DNA of 64,000 nt, taken from Candidatus Hydrogenedentota bacterium (GTDB lineage: Bacteria; Hydrogenedentota; Hydrogenedentia; Hydrogenedentales; JAGMZX01). The stretch is from positions 1 to 64,000 of the forward strand of contig JAKQEQ010000192.1 in assembly GCA_029556545.1 (NCBI GenBank), in the 5' to 3' direction. Below are positions 44,540 to 53,432 of this stretch, one piece after another. Within the stretch, counting starts at the first letter, position 1, and every line of letters begins with the position of its first letter. Under the pieces are notes generated by a model. The model saw nothing but the letters and a program-made list of their open reading frames with translations. It searched no databases and had not been told where the DNA came from. The position numbers and the translations under genes are program-made.

Positions 44540-45541
44540 ATGTTTGAAGAGCACGCACAGCGGATCGCGGTGACGCCGGTCGGGAAACCGGGCCGGGCGT
44601 GGATCGAGTTGAAGGGGTCGATCCTGATTTATCGGCGGGAGTCGTGGGTCACATCGGTGTCGGTTTTCATGCCGCTCGAATGGGTGTCGGTTTCCGAGTA
44701 TCGGCGGCACGATTGGCGGCGCCTGTGGCGCGGGACGATTGCGCTGATGAGCGCGGTCCTGTTCGCGCTGCCGTTGTACCTACTCGTGGTCCACATGCGC
44801 CCCCACGAGCCCGGCGACTTCTGGATCGGCCTCGGACTGGCGGCGTTTCTGGCGCTGGCCGTCACCATCGGCGCGTGGCAATTCCGGCTGCTGCCGCGGC
44901 GAGAGGGCGTCACGGTGCTTCGGGTCGAGAAACAACCCTTCGGGCTGCACATGGCGTTCTGGCGGCGTCCGGGGGAACAGCCGGCGCTCGATGCCCTGGT
45001 CGAGGCCGTGCGCGCGGGCAGTAAGCATATCGAGGCGGAACTGGCGCATCCGATCCGCATGAATCATCTGTGGCATCGCCCGAAGCCGTATCGGATCGCG
45101 TTCGTGAAGGGCGTGGCGGTGAGTTTCGTGTTGGGCATGGCGCTGATCGCGCTCGAAACGACGCGCGCGTTGGGCTACGGCCCGACGCCGTCGCGATGGC
45201 TGCACCTGGTCGTGCTTGCGCCGCCGTTGTTCCACGTGCTGTTCGAGGCGCTCCGGCGCGGACCGCTGAGCCGGCGGCCCTTGATGTACCGGGCGGCGCT
45301 CCGGGCGTACCTGAAGGGCGACCTCGACGCGGCCCGGGAATGCCTCGAAGCGCTACTGCGCGAGCAGCCGGACTACGCCGAGGGGCGCCTGCTCATGGTG
45401 CAAGTGTGCGCCGAAGACTGCGCTTTCGACAACGCCTTCGCCCACTGCGCCAAACTCGCCGAGGAACATCCCATGCTGGCGAGTCGCCTCGAAAGCGCCC
45501 TCTGGGGCCTCAAACGCATGCACGAGCGGATGAATACGTAG
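44540..45541 (+). CDS. Membrane protein with C-terminal TPR-like region
   Basis: The 333-residue protein has a soluble N-terminal part (1-65), hydrophobic segments at about 70-90 and 95-120, two further ones near 190-215 and 218-238, and a helical C-terminus with a tetratricopeptide-like pattern (AYLKGDLDAARECLEALLREQPDYAEGRLLMVQ and HCAKLAEEHPMLA). I do not recognise the family. It converges with pyruvate phosphate dikinase with only 3 nt between stops. Function unknown. Confidence 0.7.
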   Translation: MFEEHAQRIAVTPVGKPGRAWIELKGSILIYRRESWVTSVSVFMPLEWVSVSEYRRHDWRRLWRGTIALMSAVLFALPLYLLVVHMRPHEPGDFWIGLGLAAFLALAVTIGAWQFRLLPRREGVTVLRVEKQPFGLHMAFWRRPGEQPALDALVEAVRAGSKHIEAELAHPIRMNHLWHRPKPYRIAFVKGVAVSFVLGMALIALETTRALGYGPTPSRWLHLVVLAPPLFHVLFEALRRGPLSRRPLMYRAALRAYLKGDLDAARECLEALLREQPDYAEGRLLMVQVCAEDCAFDNAFAHCAKLAEEHPMLASRLESALWGLKRMHERMNT

Positions 45542-45544
45542 TTT

Positions 45545-48286
45545 CTATTTCTTCTTGCCCTTCTTGGCCGCTTTTCGGGGCGATTCGAGGGCGGCCTGGG
45601 CCGCTGCGAAGCGGGCGATGGGCACGCGGAAGGGGCTGCAACTGACGTAGTCGAGCCCGACGCGGTGGCAGAACTTCACGGAGGACGGTTCGCCGCCGTG
45701 CTCGCCGCAGATGCCGCACTTCAGTTTCGGGCGCGTCGCGCGACCCTTGGCCACGGCCATGGCGACCAGTTGGCCGATGCCTTCCTGGTCCAGCACCTCG
45801 AACGGGTCTTCGGGCAGGATGCTGTTTTCGAGGTAGATGGGCAGGAATCCGCCGATGTCGTCGCGGGAGAATCCGAAGCCCATCTGGGTCAGGTCGTTCG
45901 TGCCGAAGCTGAAGAATTCGGCCTCTTCGGCAATCAGGTCGGCGGTCAGCGCGGCGCGCGGCACCTCGATCATGGTGCCGATCATGTGGCGCAGCTTGAC
46001 GCCCGACTTCTTCTCGACGTCGTCGCCGATGGCCTTGATGATCGCCTTCTGATGCGCCAGCTCCTTCTTCGAGCCGACCAGGGGCACCATGATCTCGGGC
46101 AGAATTTTGACGCCCTTCTTGGTCAATTCGGCGGCGGCCTCGAGGATGGCGCGGGCCTGCATCTCGGTAATCTCGGGATAGGCGATGCCGAGGCGGCAAC
46201 CGCGGTGGCCGAGCATCGGGTTGAGTTCGTGCAGTTGCTTGATACGGGCCTTGATCTTGTCCACGGGCACGTTGGTCCGCTGCGACAGTTCGGCGATCTG
46301 CGCGTCGTTCAAGTCTCCGACGAACTCGTGGAGCGGCGGATCGAGCAGGCGCACGGTTACCGGTTTGCCCTCCATCGCCTTGAAGATGCCCAGGAAGTCC
46401 TTCTTCTGGTAGGGCAGCAGTTTCATGACGGCGGCGCGGCGCGCCTCTGGCGTTTCGGCGAGGATCATCTCGCGGACGTGAATGATGCGCTCCGGCTCGA
46501 AGAACATGTGTTCGGTCCGGGCAAGGCCAATGCCTTCCGCGCCGAAGGCCACGGCCTGCGCCGCGTCCTCGGGGCGTTCGGCGTTCGTGCGCACGTTGAT
46601 CTGGCGCGTCTTGTCGGCCCATGCCATAAGTCTCTTATACCAGGGGTTCCGGTCCGGGTCGGCGGGCAAGACAGGCAGCGCGCCCTCGTAGACCTTGCCG
46701 GCGCTTCCGTTCATGCTGATCCAATCGCCCTCGCGCAACACGTGGCCGTTCACCTCGACGACGCGGTTCCGCGCGTCGATGTGGAGCGCCGCGCACCCGA
46801 CGATGCAGCACTTGCCCCAGCCGCGCGCGACGAGCGCGGCGTGGGAGGTCATGCCGCCTTTCGCGGTCAGAATGGCCTCGGCGGCGTGCATGCCGTGGAC
46901 GTCCTCCGGCGAGGTCTCGGCGCGGACCAGGATTACCTTCTTCCCGTCCTTCTTCCAGGCCGCCGCGTCGTCCGCCGTGAACACGACCTGCCCCACGCCG
47001 CCGCCGGGCCCCGCTGGCAGGCCCTTCGCCAGGACCTTCGCGCCTTTCTCGACTTGCGGGTCAAGCATGGGATGGAGCAGTTCGTCCAATTGCTCGGGCT
47101 TCACGCGCATGATCGCCGTCGGCACGTCGATCCGCTTGGATTCCGCCATTTCGACCGCCATGCGGACGGCCGCGGTGCCGGTGCGCTTGCCCGTGCGCGT
47201 CTGGAGCATGAAGAGTTCGCCGTCTTCGATGGTGAACTCGATGTCCTGCATGTCGCGGTAGTGCTTTTCAAGCTTGTTGCGGATGTCGTGAAGCCGCTTG
47301 TAAACCTTTGGCCACGCCTCCTCGAGGGAGAGCATGTCCTGGTTGTCGTCGGTCTTGGTGGCCTTGTTCAGGGGCGACGGCGTGCGCGTGCCTGCGACGA
47401 CGTCCTCGCCCTGCGCGTTGACGAGCCATTCGCCGTAGAAGGCGTCCTCGCCCGTGGCGGGATTCCGCGTGAAGGCCACGCCCGTGGCCGAGGTGTCGCC
47501 CAGGTTGCCGAAGACCATCGCCTGCACGTTTACGGCGGTACCCCACTCTTCGGGAATGCCTTCGATCTTGCGGTAAGCGATGGCGCGCTTGCCGTTCCAG
47601 GACTGGAAGACGGCCTTGACGCCGCCCCAGAGCTGCTCATACGGTTCGTCCGGGAAGTCCTTGCCAATGACGGTCTTGACGATCTTCTTGAACTCGACGC
47701 AGAGCTTCTTCAGGTCCTCGGCGTTCAGTTCGGTGTCCAGTTTGACCCCCTTGGCCTTTTTCATGGCATCCATCGCATGTTCGAGTTGGTGGCGTACGCC
47801 TTCGCCTTCCTTCGGCTCGATGCCCGCCGCCTTCTCCATAACCACGTCGGCGTACATCATGATCAGCCGACGGTACGAGTCGTAGACGAAGCGCTCGTTG
47901 TTGGTCTTGGCGACGAGGCCCGGTATGGTCTTCGAGCACAGCCCGACGTTGAGCACCGTCTCCATCATGCCCGGCATCGACATGCGTGCGCCCGATCGGA
48001 CGGACATCAGCAACGGGTTCTTCGGGTCCCCGAATTTCTTCTTCATGATCTTCTCGGTCTTCTCGAGCGCCTTCTTCACCTCCGACTCGAGTTCCTTCGG
48101 AAGCCGGCCTTTGTTCTCGTAGTACTCGGTGCAGACTTCCGTCGTGATGGTGAACCCGGCGGGCACGGGAATGCCCAAGTTCGCCATTTCCGCCAGATTG
48201 GCGCCCTTGCCGCCGAGCAGGTTCTTCATGCCGGCCTTGCCTTCCGCTTTGCCCCCGCCGAAGAAATACACGCGCTTCTTTGCCAT
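45545..48286 (-). CDS. ppdK: Pyruvate, phosphate dikinase
   Basis: The 913-residue enzyme interconverts pyruvate, ATP and phosphate with PEP, AMP and pyrophosphate. The N-terminal ATP-grasp begins VYFFGGGKAEGKAGMKNLLGGKG, the swivelling phosphohistidine domain has H482 in GGMTSHAALVARG, and the C-terminal PEP-binding barrel carries the motif SFGTNDLTQMGFGFSRDD and the end pair CGICGEHGG...GLDYVSCSPFRVPIAR. The length is standard. It lets the cell run gluconeogenesis or a pyrophosphate-based glycolysis. A near-consensus promoter lies about 240 nt upstream. No regulatory protein gene is adjacent. Confidence 0.97.
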   Translation of the reverse strand: MAKKRVYFFGGGKAEGKAGMKNLLGGKGANLAEMANLGIPVPAGFTITTEVCTEYYENKGRLPKELESEVKKALEKTEKIMKKKFGDPKNPLLMSVRSGARMSMPGMMETVLNVGLCSKTIPGLVAKTNNERFVYDSYRRLIMMYADVVMEKAAGIEPKEGEGVRHQLEHAMDAMKKAKGVKLDTELNAEDLKKLCVEFKKIVKTVIGKDFPDEPYEQLWGGVKAVFQSWNGKRAIAYRKIEGIPEEWGTAVNVQAMVFGNLGDTSATGVAFTRNPATGEDAFYGEWLVNAQGEDVVAGTRTPSPLNKATKTDDNQDMLSLEEAWPKVYKRLHDIRNKLEKHYRDMQDIEFTIEDGELFMLQTRTGKRTGTAAVRMAVEMAESKRIDVPTAIMRVKPEQLDELLHPMLDPQVEKGAKVLAKGLPAGPGGGVGQVVFTADDAAAWKKDGKKVILVRAETSPEDVHGMHAAEAILTAKGGMTSHAALVARGWGKCCIVGCAALHIDARNRVVEVNGHVLREGDWISMNGSAGKVYEGALPVLPADPDRNPWYKRLMAWADKTRQINVRTNAERPEDAAQAVAFGAEGIGLARTEHMFFEPERIIHVREMILAETPEARRAAVMKLLPYQKKDFLGIFKAMEGKPVTVRLLDPPLHEFVGDLNDAQIAELSQRTNVPVDKIKARIKQLHELNPMLGHRGCRLGIAYPEITEMQARAILEAAAELTKKGVKILPEIMVPLVGSKKELAHQKAIIKAIGDDVEKKSGVKLRHMIGTMIEVPRAALTADLIAEEAEFFSFGTNDLTQMGFGFSRDDIGGFLPIYLENSILPEDPFEVLDQEGIGQLVAMAVAKGRATRPKLKCGICGEHGGEPSSVKFCHRVGLDYVSCSPFRVPIARFAAAQAALESPRKAAKKGKKK

Positions 48287-48525
48287 GGCTCCTATTCTCC
48301 ATCGTGCGTCAACGCACTGTTGCTACCGAGATTCCGTGACTTCAGGTCCCCAATGAAACAACTCGTCCCCTCGACACCGCGGGGGAAACGGATCGATCTA
48401 CGTCGGGGTCGCTCGCATTTCGAGCGCCCCGGACGCGCGCTGCCGCCGCCCGAGCCGGACCGGCCCAACGCGGGCGTATGCCGGGATACGACACACACCC
48501 CGACCCGATAAGTTGAACAGAAGGG

Positions 48526-48554
48526 AGTATAGCGCACGCGCGCCGAAGCGTCAA
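48526..48554 (-). promoter_or_regulatory. Predicted sigma70-type promoter of ppdK
   Basis: TTGACG (48554-48549) and TATACT (48531-48526) with a 17-nt spacer on the minus strand. Transcription would begin near 48519, giving a leader of roughly 230 nt before the ppdK ATG. This is one of the best promoter matches in the window. It rests on the hexamers alone. Confidence 0.6.
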
Positions 48555-48591
48555 CTTTCCTTGATTTTCCGGGATATCACACGGAATACGG

Positions 48592-48619
48592 TTGATTTTG
48601 TGTGGGGTGCGCCTATACG
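48592..48619 (+). promoter_or_regulatory. Predicted promoter of the nucleotide-sugar dehydrogenase gene
   Basis: TTGATT (48592-48597), a 16-nt spacer and TATACG (48614-48619). It would start transcription near 48626, so the TGAA-loop repeat at 48641-48660 would lie at the 3' end of a 35-nt leader. The ppdK promoter is on the opposite strand 40 nt away. The 374 nt between the two genes hold nothing else that I can identify. Confidence 0.45.
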
Positions 48620-48640
48620 ATGCGGACGGAATGTGTGATG

Positions 48641-48660
48641 CGGGCTGAAGCCCGGACTAG
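48641..48660 (+). repeat. TGAA-loop hairpin repeat at the start codon of the sugar dehydrogenase
   Basis: Stem CGGGC, loop TGAA, stem GCCCG, then GACTAG and at once the ATG of the gene at 48661. The tail is cut short, and GACA is replaced by GATG. It occupies the position where a ribosome binding site would be expected. Confidence 0.65.
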
Positions 48661-49947
48661 ATGCTAAAGGAGCGTTGTATTCGCATCGCAGTCATAGGAA
48701 TGGGGTATGTCGGGGTTCCGCTTGCGGTCGAGTTTGCCCGGGGCGGCCTCGAAGTGGTCGGCATTGATACGAACGGCGAGCGCGTGGACGCGATCAATGC
48801 GGGCCGGTCCTATGTTGTGGACGTGCCGGATGCCGCAGTAGCGGAACCGGTCGCCGGGGGCAGGCTGCGCGCGACCGGCGATTGCGCCGCGTTGGCGGAG
48901 GTGGAGGCCGCGTGCATTTGCGTGCCGACGCCGCTGCGCAAAAGCCAGGACCCGGATATCTCGCACATCGTTGAGGCGGTCGAGCAGATACGGGAACGTC
49001 TCCACTCCGGCATGACCATCGTGCTCGAAAGCACAACGTATCCCGGCACGACGGAGGAACTCGTGCTGCCGAAGCTCGAGGAGACCGGCCTCCGCGTCGG
49101 CAAGGATTTCTTCCTTGCGTTTTCGCCCGAGCGGGTGGACCCGGGCAACCGGCAGTACGGCGTGCGCAACACCCCGAAGGTGATCGGGGGCGTCACCCGC
49201 GCCTGCACGGAGAAGGCTGTGGCGCTGTATCGGCACGCGGTCGATACGCTCGTGCCGGTCGCGGACGCCCGCGCCGCGGAAATGGTGAAGTTGCTCGAGA
49301 ACACATTCCGGGCGATCAACATCGGGATGGTCAACGAACTGGCGCTTATCTGCGACCGGCTCGGGGTGGACGTCTGGGAGGTCATCGAAGCGGCGAAGAC
49401 CAAGCCCTTCGGGTTCATGCCCTTCTATCCAGGGCCGGGCCTCGGCGGCCACTGCATCCCCATCGACCCGTTGTACCTGTCCTGGAAGATGAAGACCATC
49501 AACTACACGGCGCGGTTCATCGAACTTGCCAGCGCGATAAACGCCGGGATGCCCTCCTACGTGGTGGAGAAGGCCGCGCGGGCTCTCAACGACCGGCGCA
49601 AGAGCGTGAACGGGAGCCGCATTCTGGTCTTGGGCGTGGCGTACAAGCGGGATGTAAGCGACACGCGCGAGTCGCCGGCGGTCGACATCATCGGGATGCT
49701 CCAGTCGCGCGGGGCGGAGGTGGCGTATGCGGACCCGCACGTACCGACGTTGGACGTGACGGGCGCCACGATGACCGCGCATGACTTGCGCCGGGGCGCG
49801 GCGGGATTTGATCTACTCATCATCGTTACGGATCATACGGCCTTCGATTACCCGCGGCTGCTGTCGGAGGCGTCGCTCGTGCTGGATACGCGCAACGCAA
49901 CTTCCGGATTCAAACCGCCCGACGGCTGCACGATCATCAAGCTATAG
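48661..49947 (+). CDS. UDP-sugar dehydrogenase (nucleotide sugar dehydrogenase, WbpA-like)
   Basis: The 428-residue enzyme has the NAD-binding start RIAVIGMGYVGVPLAVEFARGGLEV and the catalytic Cys265 in GPGLGGHCIPIDPLYLSWK. SPERVDPGN is also conserved, as is the C-terminal VLGVAYKRDVSDTRESPAVDI. It oxidises a UDP-hexose (probably UDP-GlcNAc type, as in WbpA/WecC) in two steps to the uronate for surface polysaccharide. The start is uncertain: ATG 48661 has no Shine-Dalgarno because a hairpin repeat fills that position, and AAGGAG lies only inside the ORF. No better start exists before the conserved RIAVIG. Confidence 0.92.
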   Translation: MLKERCIRIAVIGMGYVGVPLAVEFARGGLEVVGIDTNGERVDAINAGRSYVVDVPDAAVAEPVAGGRLRATGDCAALAEVEAACICVPTPLRKSQDPDISHIVEAVEQIRERLHSGMTIVLESTTYPGTTEELVLPKLEETGLRVGKDFFLAFSPERVDPGNRQYGVRNTPKVIGGVTRACTEKAVALYRHAVDTLVPVADARAAEMVKLLENTFRAINIGMVNELALICDRLGVDVWEVIEAAKTKPFGFMPFYPGPGLGGHCIPIDPLYLSWKMKTINYTARFIELASAINAGMPSYVVEKAARALNDRRKSVNGSRILVLGVAYKRDVSDTRESPAVDIIGMLQSRGAEVAYADPHVPTLDVTGATMTAHDLRRGAAGFDLLIIVTDHTAFDYPRLLSEASLVLDTRNATSGFKPPDGCTIIKL

Positions 49948-49953
49948 CGCCCC

Positions 49954-51387
49954 ATGTGGATAATGCAACAACACAATAAGTGCGGCGGCGGCCATTTCCG
50001 GCCGCGGATCGCGATCGTCATGAGCGCGGCCATTGTGCTCCTCATGATGCCGCCGCTTGCGGCGGACTGGCCTACGTACCGGCACGATAACGCGCGATCG
50101 GGTATCGCATCGGACCCGCTCCCGGAAACGCTGTCGCCCCAGTGGACACACACGCCGCGGTATCGCCCGCAGCCCGCGTGGCAAGGGCCGGCACGCACCG
50201 ACGGATGGCATAAGTCCGCCCCGCTCAAGCCGCGCATGATCTTTGATTGGGCGTTCCACGTCGTCATGGACGCGGAGCGCATCTATTTCGGGTCCTCCGC
50301 GGACGACAAGGTATATTGCCTCGACGCGGCCTCGGGCGAAGAGCGCTGGTCATTCTTCACGGAAGGGCCGGTGCGGCTCGCGCCCACGCTCGCCGACGGT
50401 AAGCTCTATGTCGGATCGGACGACGGATTCGTCTATTGCCTCGACGCGGCAAACGGTGCGCTGGTCTGGAAGTTCCAGGCGGCGCCGGGGAGTTACCGGC
50501 TGCCGGGCAACGCGCGGGTCATGTCGCTGGCGCCGGTCCGTACGGGTGTCCTCGTCGATGACGGCAAAGCTTATTTTTGCAGCGGATTGTTTAGCTTCGA
50601 GCGCGGCCAGATATGCGCGCTGGACGCCGGCACGGGCGCGGTCGTGTGGCAGAAAGCGACGAACCAGGCGCTACAAGGATATCTATTAGCCTCGCGGGAC
50701 CAGTTGTACGCGCCGCGCGGGCGGATGAACCCGGCGGTGTTCCGCCGTGAGGACGGGCAGCTCCAGCATCTTCTCGACGGGACCGGCGGCAGTTTCGCGG
50801 TGCTGGTGGACGATTACCTCTTCTACGGGCCGGGGCGAACCGGCCAGATCGAGGCGGCGCGTACGGATATCGGCCTGAATCTGGTCACCTTCGAGGGCAA
50901 TACGCTGGTCGTGCACGAGGGCGTCGCGTACATGCAGGGCGACACGCAGATCAGCGCCCTGGACCGGCGGCGCTACCTCGAACTGGCCACACAACGCAAG
51001 GGGCTCGACACCCAGCGGGAAGCGATGGAAAAGCGACTCGAAGACCTCGACAAGGCGGCCCGGGAGCAGACGGACGCGCAATTCGTGACGGATATCGACG
51101 CGCTTGTTTTGCGCCTCGAAGAGGTCAAGCGTCAGATTCTGGAGACGGAGGCGGAGATGGGCAAGTGCCTCTTGTGGAAGCAGGAGAGCGCTTATCCTTA
51201 CGCGCTGATCATGGCGGGCGACCGGCTATTCGCGGGCGGCCTCGATGAGGTGGCGGCGGTCAATCCCTCGAGCGGCGTGGTGACTTGGACCGCGCCCGTG
51301 AACGGTCGCGCGCTCGAAATCGCCACGGCAGACGGGCGCCTCATCGTCAGTACGGACGAGGGCGCAATTCACTGCTTCAGCGAGTGA
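49954..51387 (+). CDS. Exported PQQ-like beta-propeller protein with coiled-coil insertion
   Basis: The 477-residue protein has an N-terminal signal (IVMSAAIVLLMMPPLAA) and then PQQ-type blades such as YFGSSADDKVYCLDAASGEERW and YVGSDDGFVYCLDAANGALVWKF. Around residues 340-405 sits an insertion rich in Lys, Glu and Gln (ALDRRRYLELATQRKGLDTQ onward) that should form a coiled coil between two blades. It is probably periplasmic and could anchor a membrane complex. The gene starts 6 nt after the dehydrogenase stop codon and is likely cotranscribed. No PQQ enzyme partner is present. Confidence 0.8.
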   Translation: MWIMQQHNKCGGGHFRPRIAIVMSAAIVLLMMPPLAADWPTYRHDNARSGIASDPLPETLSPQWTHTPRYRPQPAWQGPARTDGWHKSAPLKPRMIFDWAFHVVMDAERIYFGSSADDKVYCLDAASGEERWSFFTEGPVRLAPTLADGKLYVGSDDGFVYCLDAANGALVWKFQAAPGSYRLPGNARVMSLAPVRTGVLVDDGKAYFCSGLFSFERGQICALDAGTGAVVWQKATNQALQGYLLASRDQLYAPRGRMNPAVFRREDGQLQHLLDGTGGSFAVLVDDYLFYGPGRTGQIEAARTDIGLNLVTFEGNTLVVHEGVAYMQGDTQISALDRRRYLELATQRKGLDTQREAMEKRLEDLDKAAREQTDAQFVTDIDALVLRLEEVKRQILETEAEMGKCLLWKQESAYPYALIMAGDRLFAGGLDEVAAVNPSSGVVTWTAPVNGRALEIATADGRLIVSTDEGAIHCFSE

Positions 51388-51401
51388 ACGTCTCGAAGCG
51401 T

Positions 51402-53324
51402 TTACTTGGAAGACGGGCTGTCCAGGACCTTTACGAGTCCTTCGTAGAGCCTTGCGGCAGTGTCACGGTAGGACTGGTCCGCGGCGGTTTGTGACGGTTC
51501 CGGCAAGGGCGCGAGTTTCTTTTCCTGTTGCAGACGGCGGCGCTCGGCGATGGTGAGCACATATTCGAGCGCGAGTCGCGCATGCGCGGCCTCGTAGGAC
51601 CGCCCCCCTCCCACGTCGTAACAGGCACGAAGGCGCTGGATATCCACGTTGGGCAGTTCCGCAGCCACGCTCCAGCGCGTGTCGTCCTCCGGCGGCAAGG
51701 CGGGCGCGGCAAGTTCCCACGGACGAAGCCGTCCGAGATCGCCGTCGCCGAGCGCGATAAAGACGAACGCCGTTTCCGGCAGCGCGTCATAGGGCAGCGT
51801 GACCTTCTCGCCGTCGAACCGCGGCCATTCCCGGTCATTTACGCGCACGGCGGCGACGGGGCCGCTCCCGACTGTAGCCAGGCACAGTCGCTTCTCGCCG
51901 AAGCGGATGGGAAACCGTTGTTCGAGGCGGGTAATCGACGGCGGAACATGCGGGATGATCGTCAACGCATCCGCGGCGTAGAGATACTCGAAGAGCCCGC
52001 GGACAAACGCGGCGGGCGGCCCGAAGGCGTCGTAGGTGATGTTGATCGGCTCCTTCGGCTGATAGACCTTGCTACCGAACTCGACCAGCGGATTGTCCAT
52101 GCGAAACTGCCGGGCGAAGCCGAGCATGTGCTCCATCGAGCGACGCGCGTCATCGTATGCGCCAAGGCGGTAGTAGGCCATGACCATGCGGGCCTCGCAC
52201 GTGGACCAGTGCCCGCCGTTGACCCACGTGCCGTGCTGCCACAACCACGACGTGGGCGGCTCGTACATATCGTCGAGACCGGGCTCGTTCGCCTGAATGA
52301 CGTGATGGCGGCGGAGCAGCGGGATGGAAACGATCTTGTCGTGGATGCGGCGGGACTGGGCGTCATCGACGACGCGAAACGCGATGGCGTCGTGGTTGGG
52401 CGAGGCTTCGAAGTAGCCGTGCTTCTCCGCGCCGTAGACGCCGTGGCGCGTGCCGTCCGGGTCGAGCGACTTGATGAAATAGCCCTCGTCGGTCGCGAGT
52501 CTGGCAAGGCCGGCTTTCGCGAGGTCGCGGCGCTCGGCATACACGGCGGCCTTCTCGGGGTCGCCCGCGAGTTTGTCGACCTCGATGAGCCGGTCGAGCG
52601 CGGCGATATACGTGATCGAGAGCCCGGTCAGATAGGCGTGTTTGTACGTGCCGTCCGGCTGCTTCCACCCGGCGTAACTGGGTGCAAGCAGGTTCGCCGC
52701 GGGCCCCGCGAGAAACAGGTCATTGTCCGGATCGCGCCGGGACTCGATGAAGTTCGCGCACCGCTCGAGCTTGGGCAGGTAATGCGCGATCTCCGCCGGG
52801 TTTCGCCGGATCAGCATCCATTCCGCTTGCATCAGGAGCCCCGCCGCGGTGAATTCCATGCCCCAGTCGTGCATCGCGTGGCGGCCATCGCCCTGGCGGT
52901 AATGAATGACGCCCGGCGCGGCGGCGTCGCAAAGGCTGCCGTCGGGCGCGACGTAGCCGTGATTGCCCGCGCGCTTGCCGTCGCCCATCTGGTCGAACCA
53001 GAGGTCGTGGCTGTTCATGAGAAACGTGCTATAGGGTTCCTCGAAGAACGGCATGGCGCAGTAGGTCGGGCCGTAGCTGTTCTGTATCCACCACGCGCCC
53101 CACGTCGGCCCTTCGACGAGGCCGTTCCACGCGGGGGTATACAGCATCGGGAGGTTCTGAAACTCGGGGTCCGGCCCGAACATCCGCCGCGCGATATCGA
53201 GCAGTTCCAGGTAAGCCGTATCCCCCTCGCCAATGTAGAACTTCCCTTCGAAATCTTCCGCCTCTCCCGAGACGGTGAAGACTAGACTGATTAAGACCAA
53301 CACAACGCCACCTATCGTTTTCAT
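51402..53324 (-). CDS. Exported six-hairpin (alpha/alpha) glycoside hydrolase-like protein
   Basis: The 640-residue protein begins with a signal peptide (VVLVLISLVFTVSGEAE). The rest has the (alpha/alpha)6 pattern of clan GH-L/GH-G-like glycosidases: QGDGRHAMHDWGMEFTAAGLLMQAEW, NFIESRRDPDNDLF, LTGLSITYIAALDRL and the C-terminal beta-sandwich VPPSITRLEQRFPIRFGEKRL. The acidic residues of the H-DWG-E and E-P-L-DMYEP segments are candidates for catalysis. A family number cannot be given safely; GH63- and GH78-like relatives are the closest guess. Start ATG 53324 is preferred over an upstream ATG at 53384 because the signal peptide is then complete. Confidence 0.75.
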   Translation of the reverse strand: MKTIGGVVLVLISLVFTVSGEAEDFEGKFYIGEGDTAYLELLDIARRMFGPDPEFQNLPMLYTPAWNGLVEGPTWGAWWIQNSYGPTYCAMPFFEEPYSTFLMNSHDLWFDQMGDGKRAGNHGYVAPDGSLCDAAAPGVIHYRQGDGRHAMHDWGMEFTAAGLLMQAEWMLIRRNPAEIAHYLPKLERCANFIESRRDPDNDLFLAGPAANLLAPSYAGWKQPDGTYKHAYLTGLSITYIAALDRLIEVDKLAGDPEKAAVYAERRDLAKAGLARLATDEGYFIKSLDPDGTRHGVYGAEKHGYFEASPNHDAIAFRVVDDAQSRRIHDKIVSIPLLRRHHVIQANEPGLDDMYEPPTSWLWQHGTWVNGGHWSTCEARMVMAYYRLGAYDDARRSMEHMLGFARQFRMDNPLVEFGSKVYQPKEPINITYDAFGPPAAFVRGLFEYLYAADALTIIPHVPPSITRLEQRFPIRFGEKRLCLATVGSGPVAAVRVNDREWPRFDGEKVTLPYDALPETAFVFIALGDGDLGRLRPWELAAPALPPEDDTRWSVAAELPNVDIQRLRACYDVGGGRSYEAAHARLALEYVLTIAERRRLQQEKKLAPLPEPSQTAADQSYRDTAARLYEGLVKVLDSPSSK

Positions 53325-53432
53325 GAGGACCGCCCTCTGAGTTAAAGTAGTCGAAATACGGCCACCTTCGGTTGTGAAAAGCAACTGGATGCCTATAATA
53401 GCACGTAGTTGCCTGAACGGGGAGATACCGTC

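Noticed and set aside
45665-48511. A 948-codon open frame on the plus strand opposite ppdK
   Set aside because: It is exactly antisense to a textbook PPDK with all motifs, its translation is rich in Arg, His, Val and Leu without any known motif, and long antisense frames are expected in GC-rich DNA.
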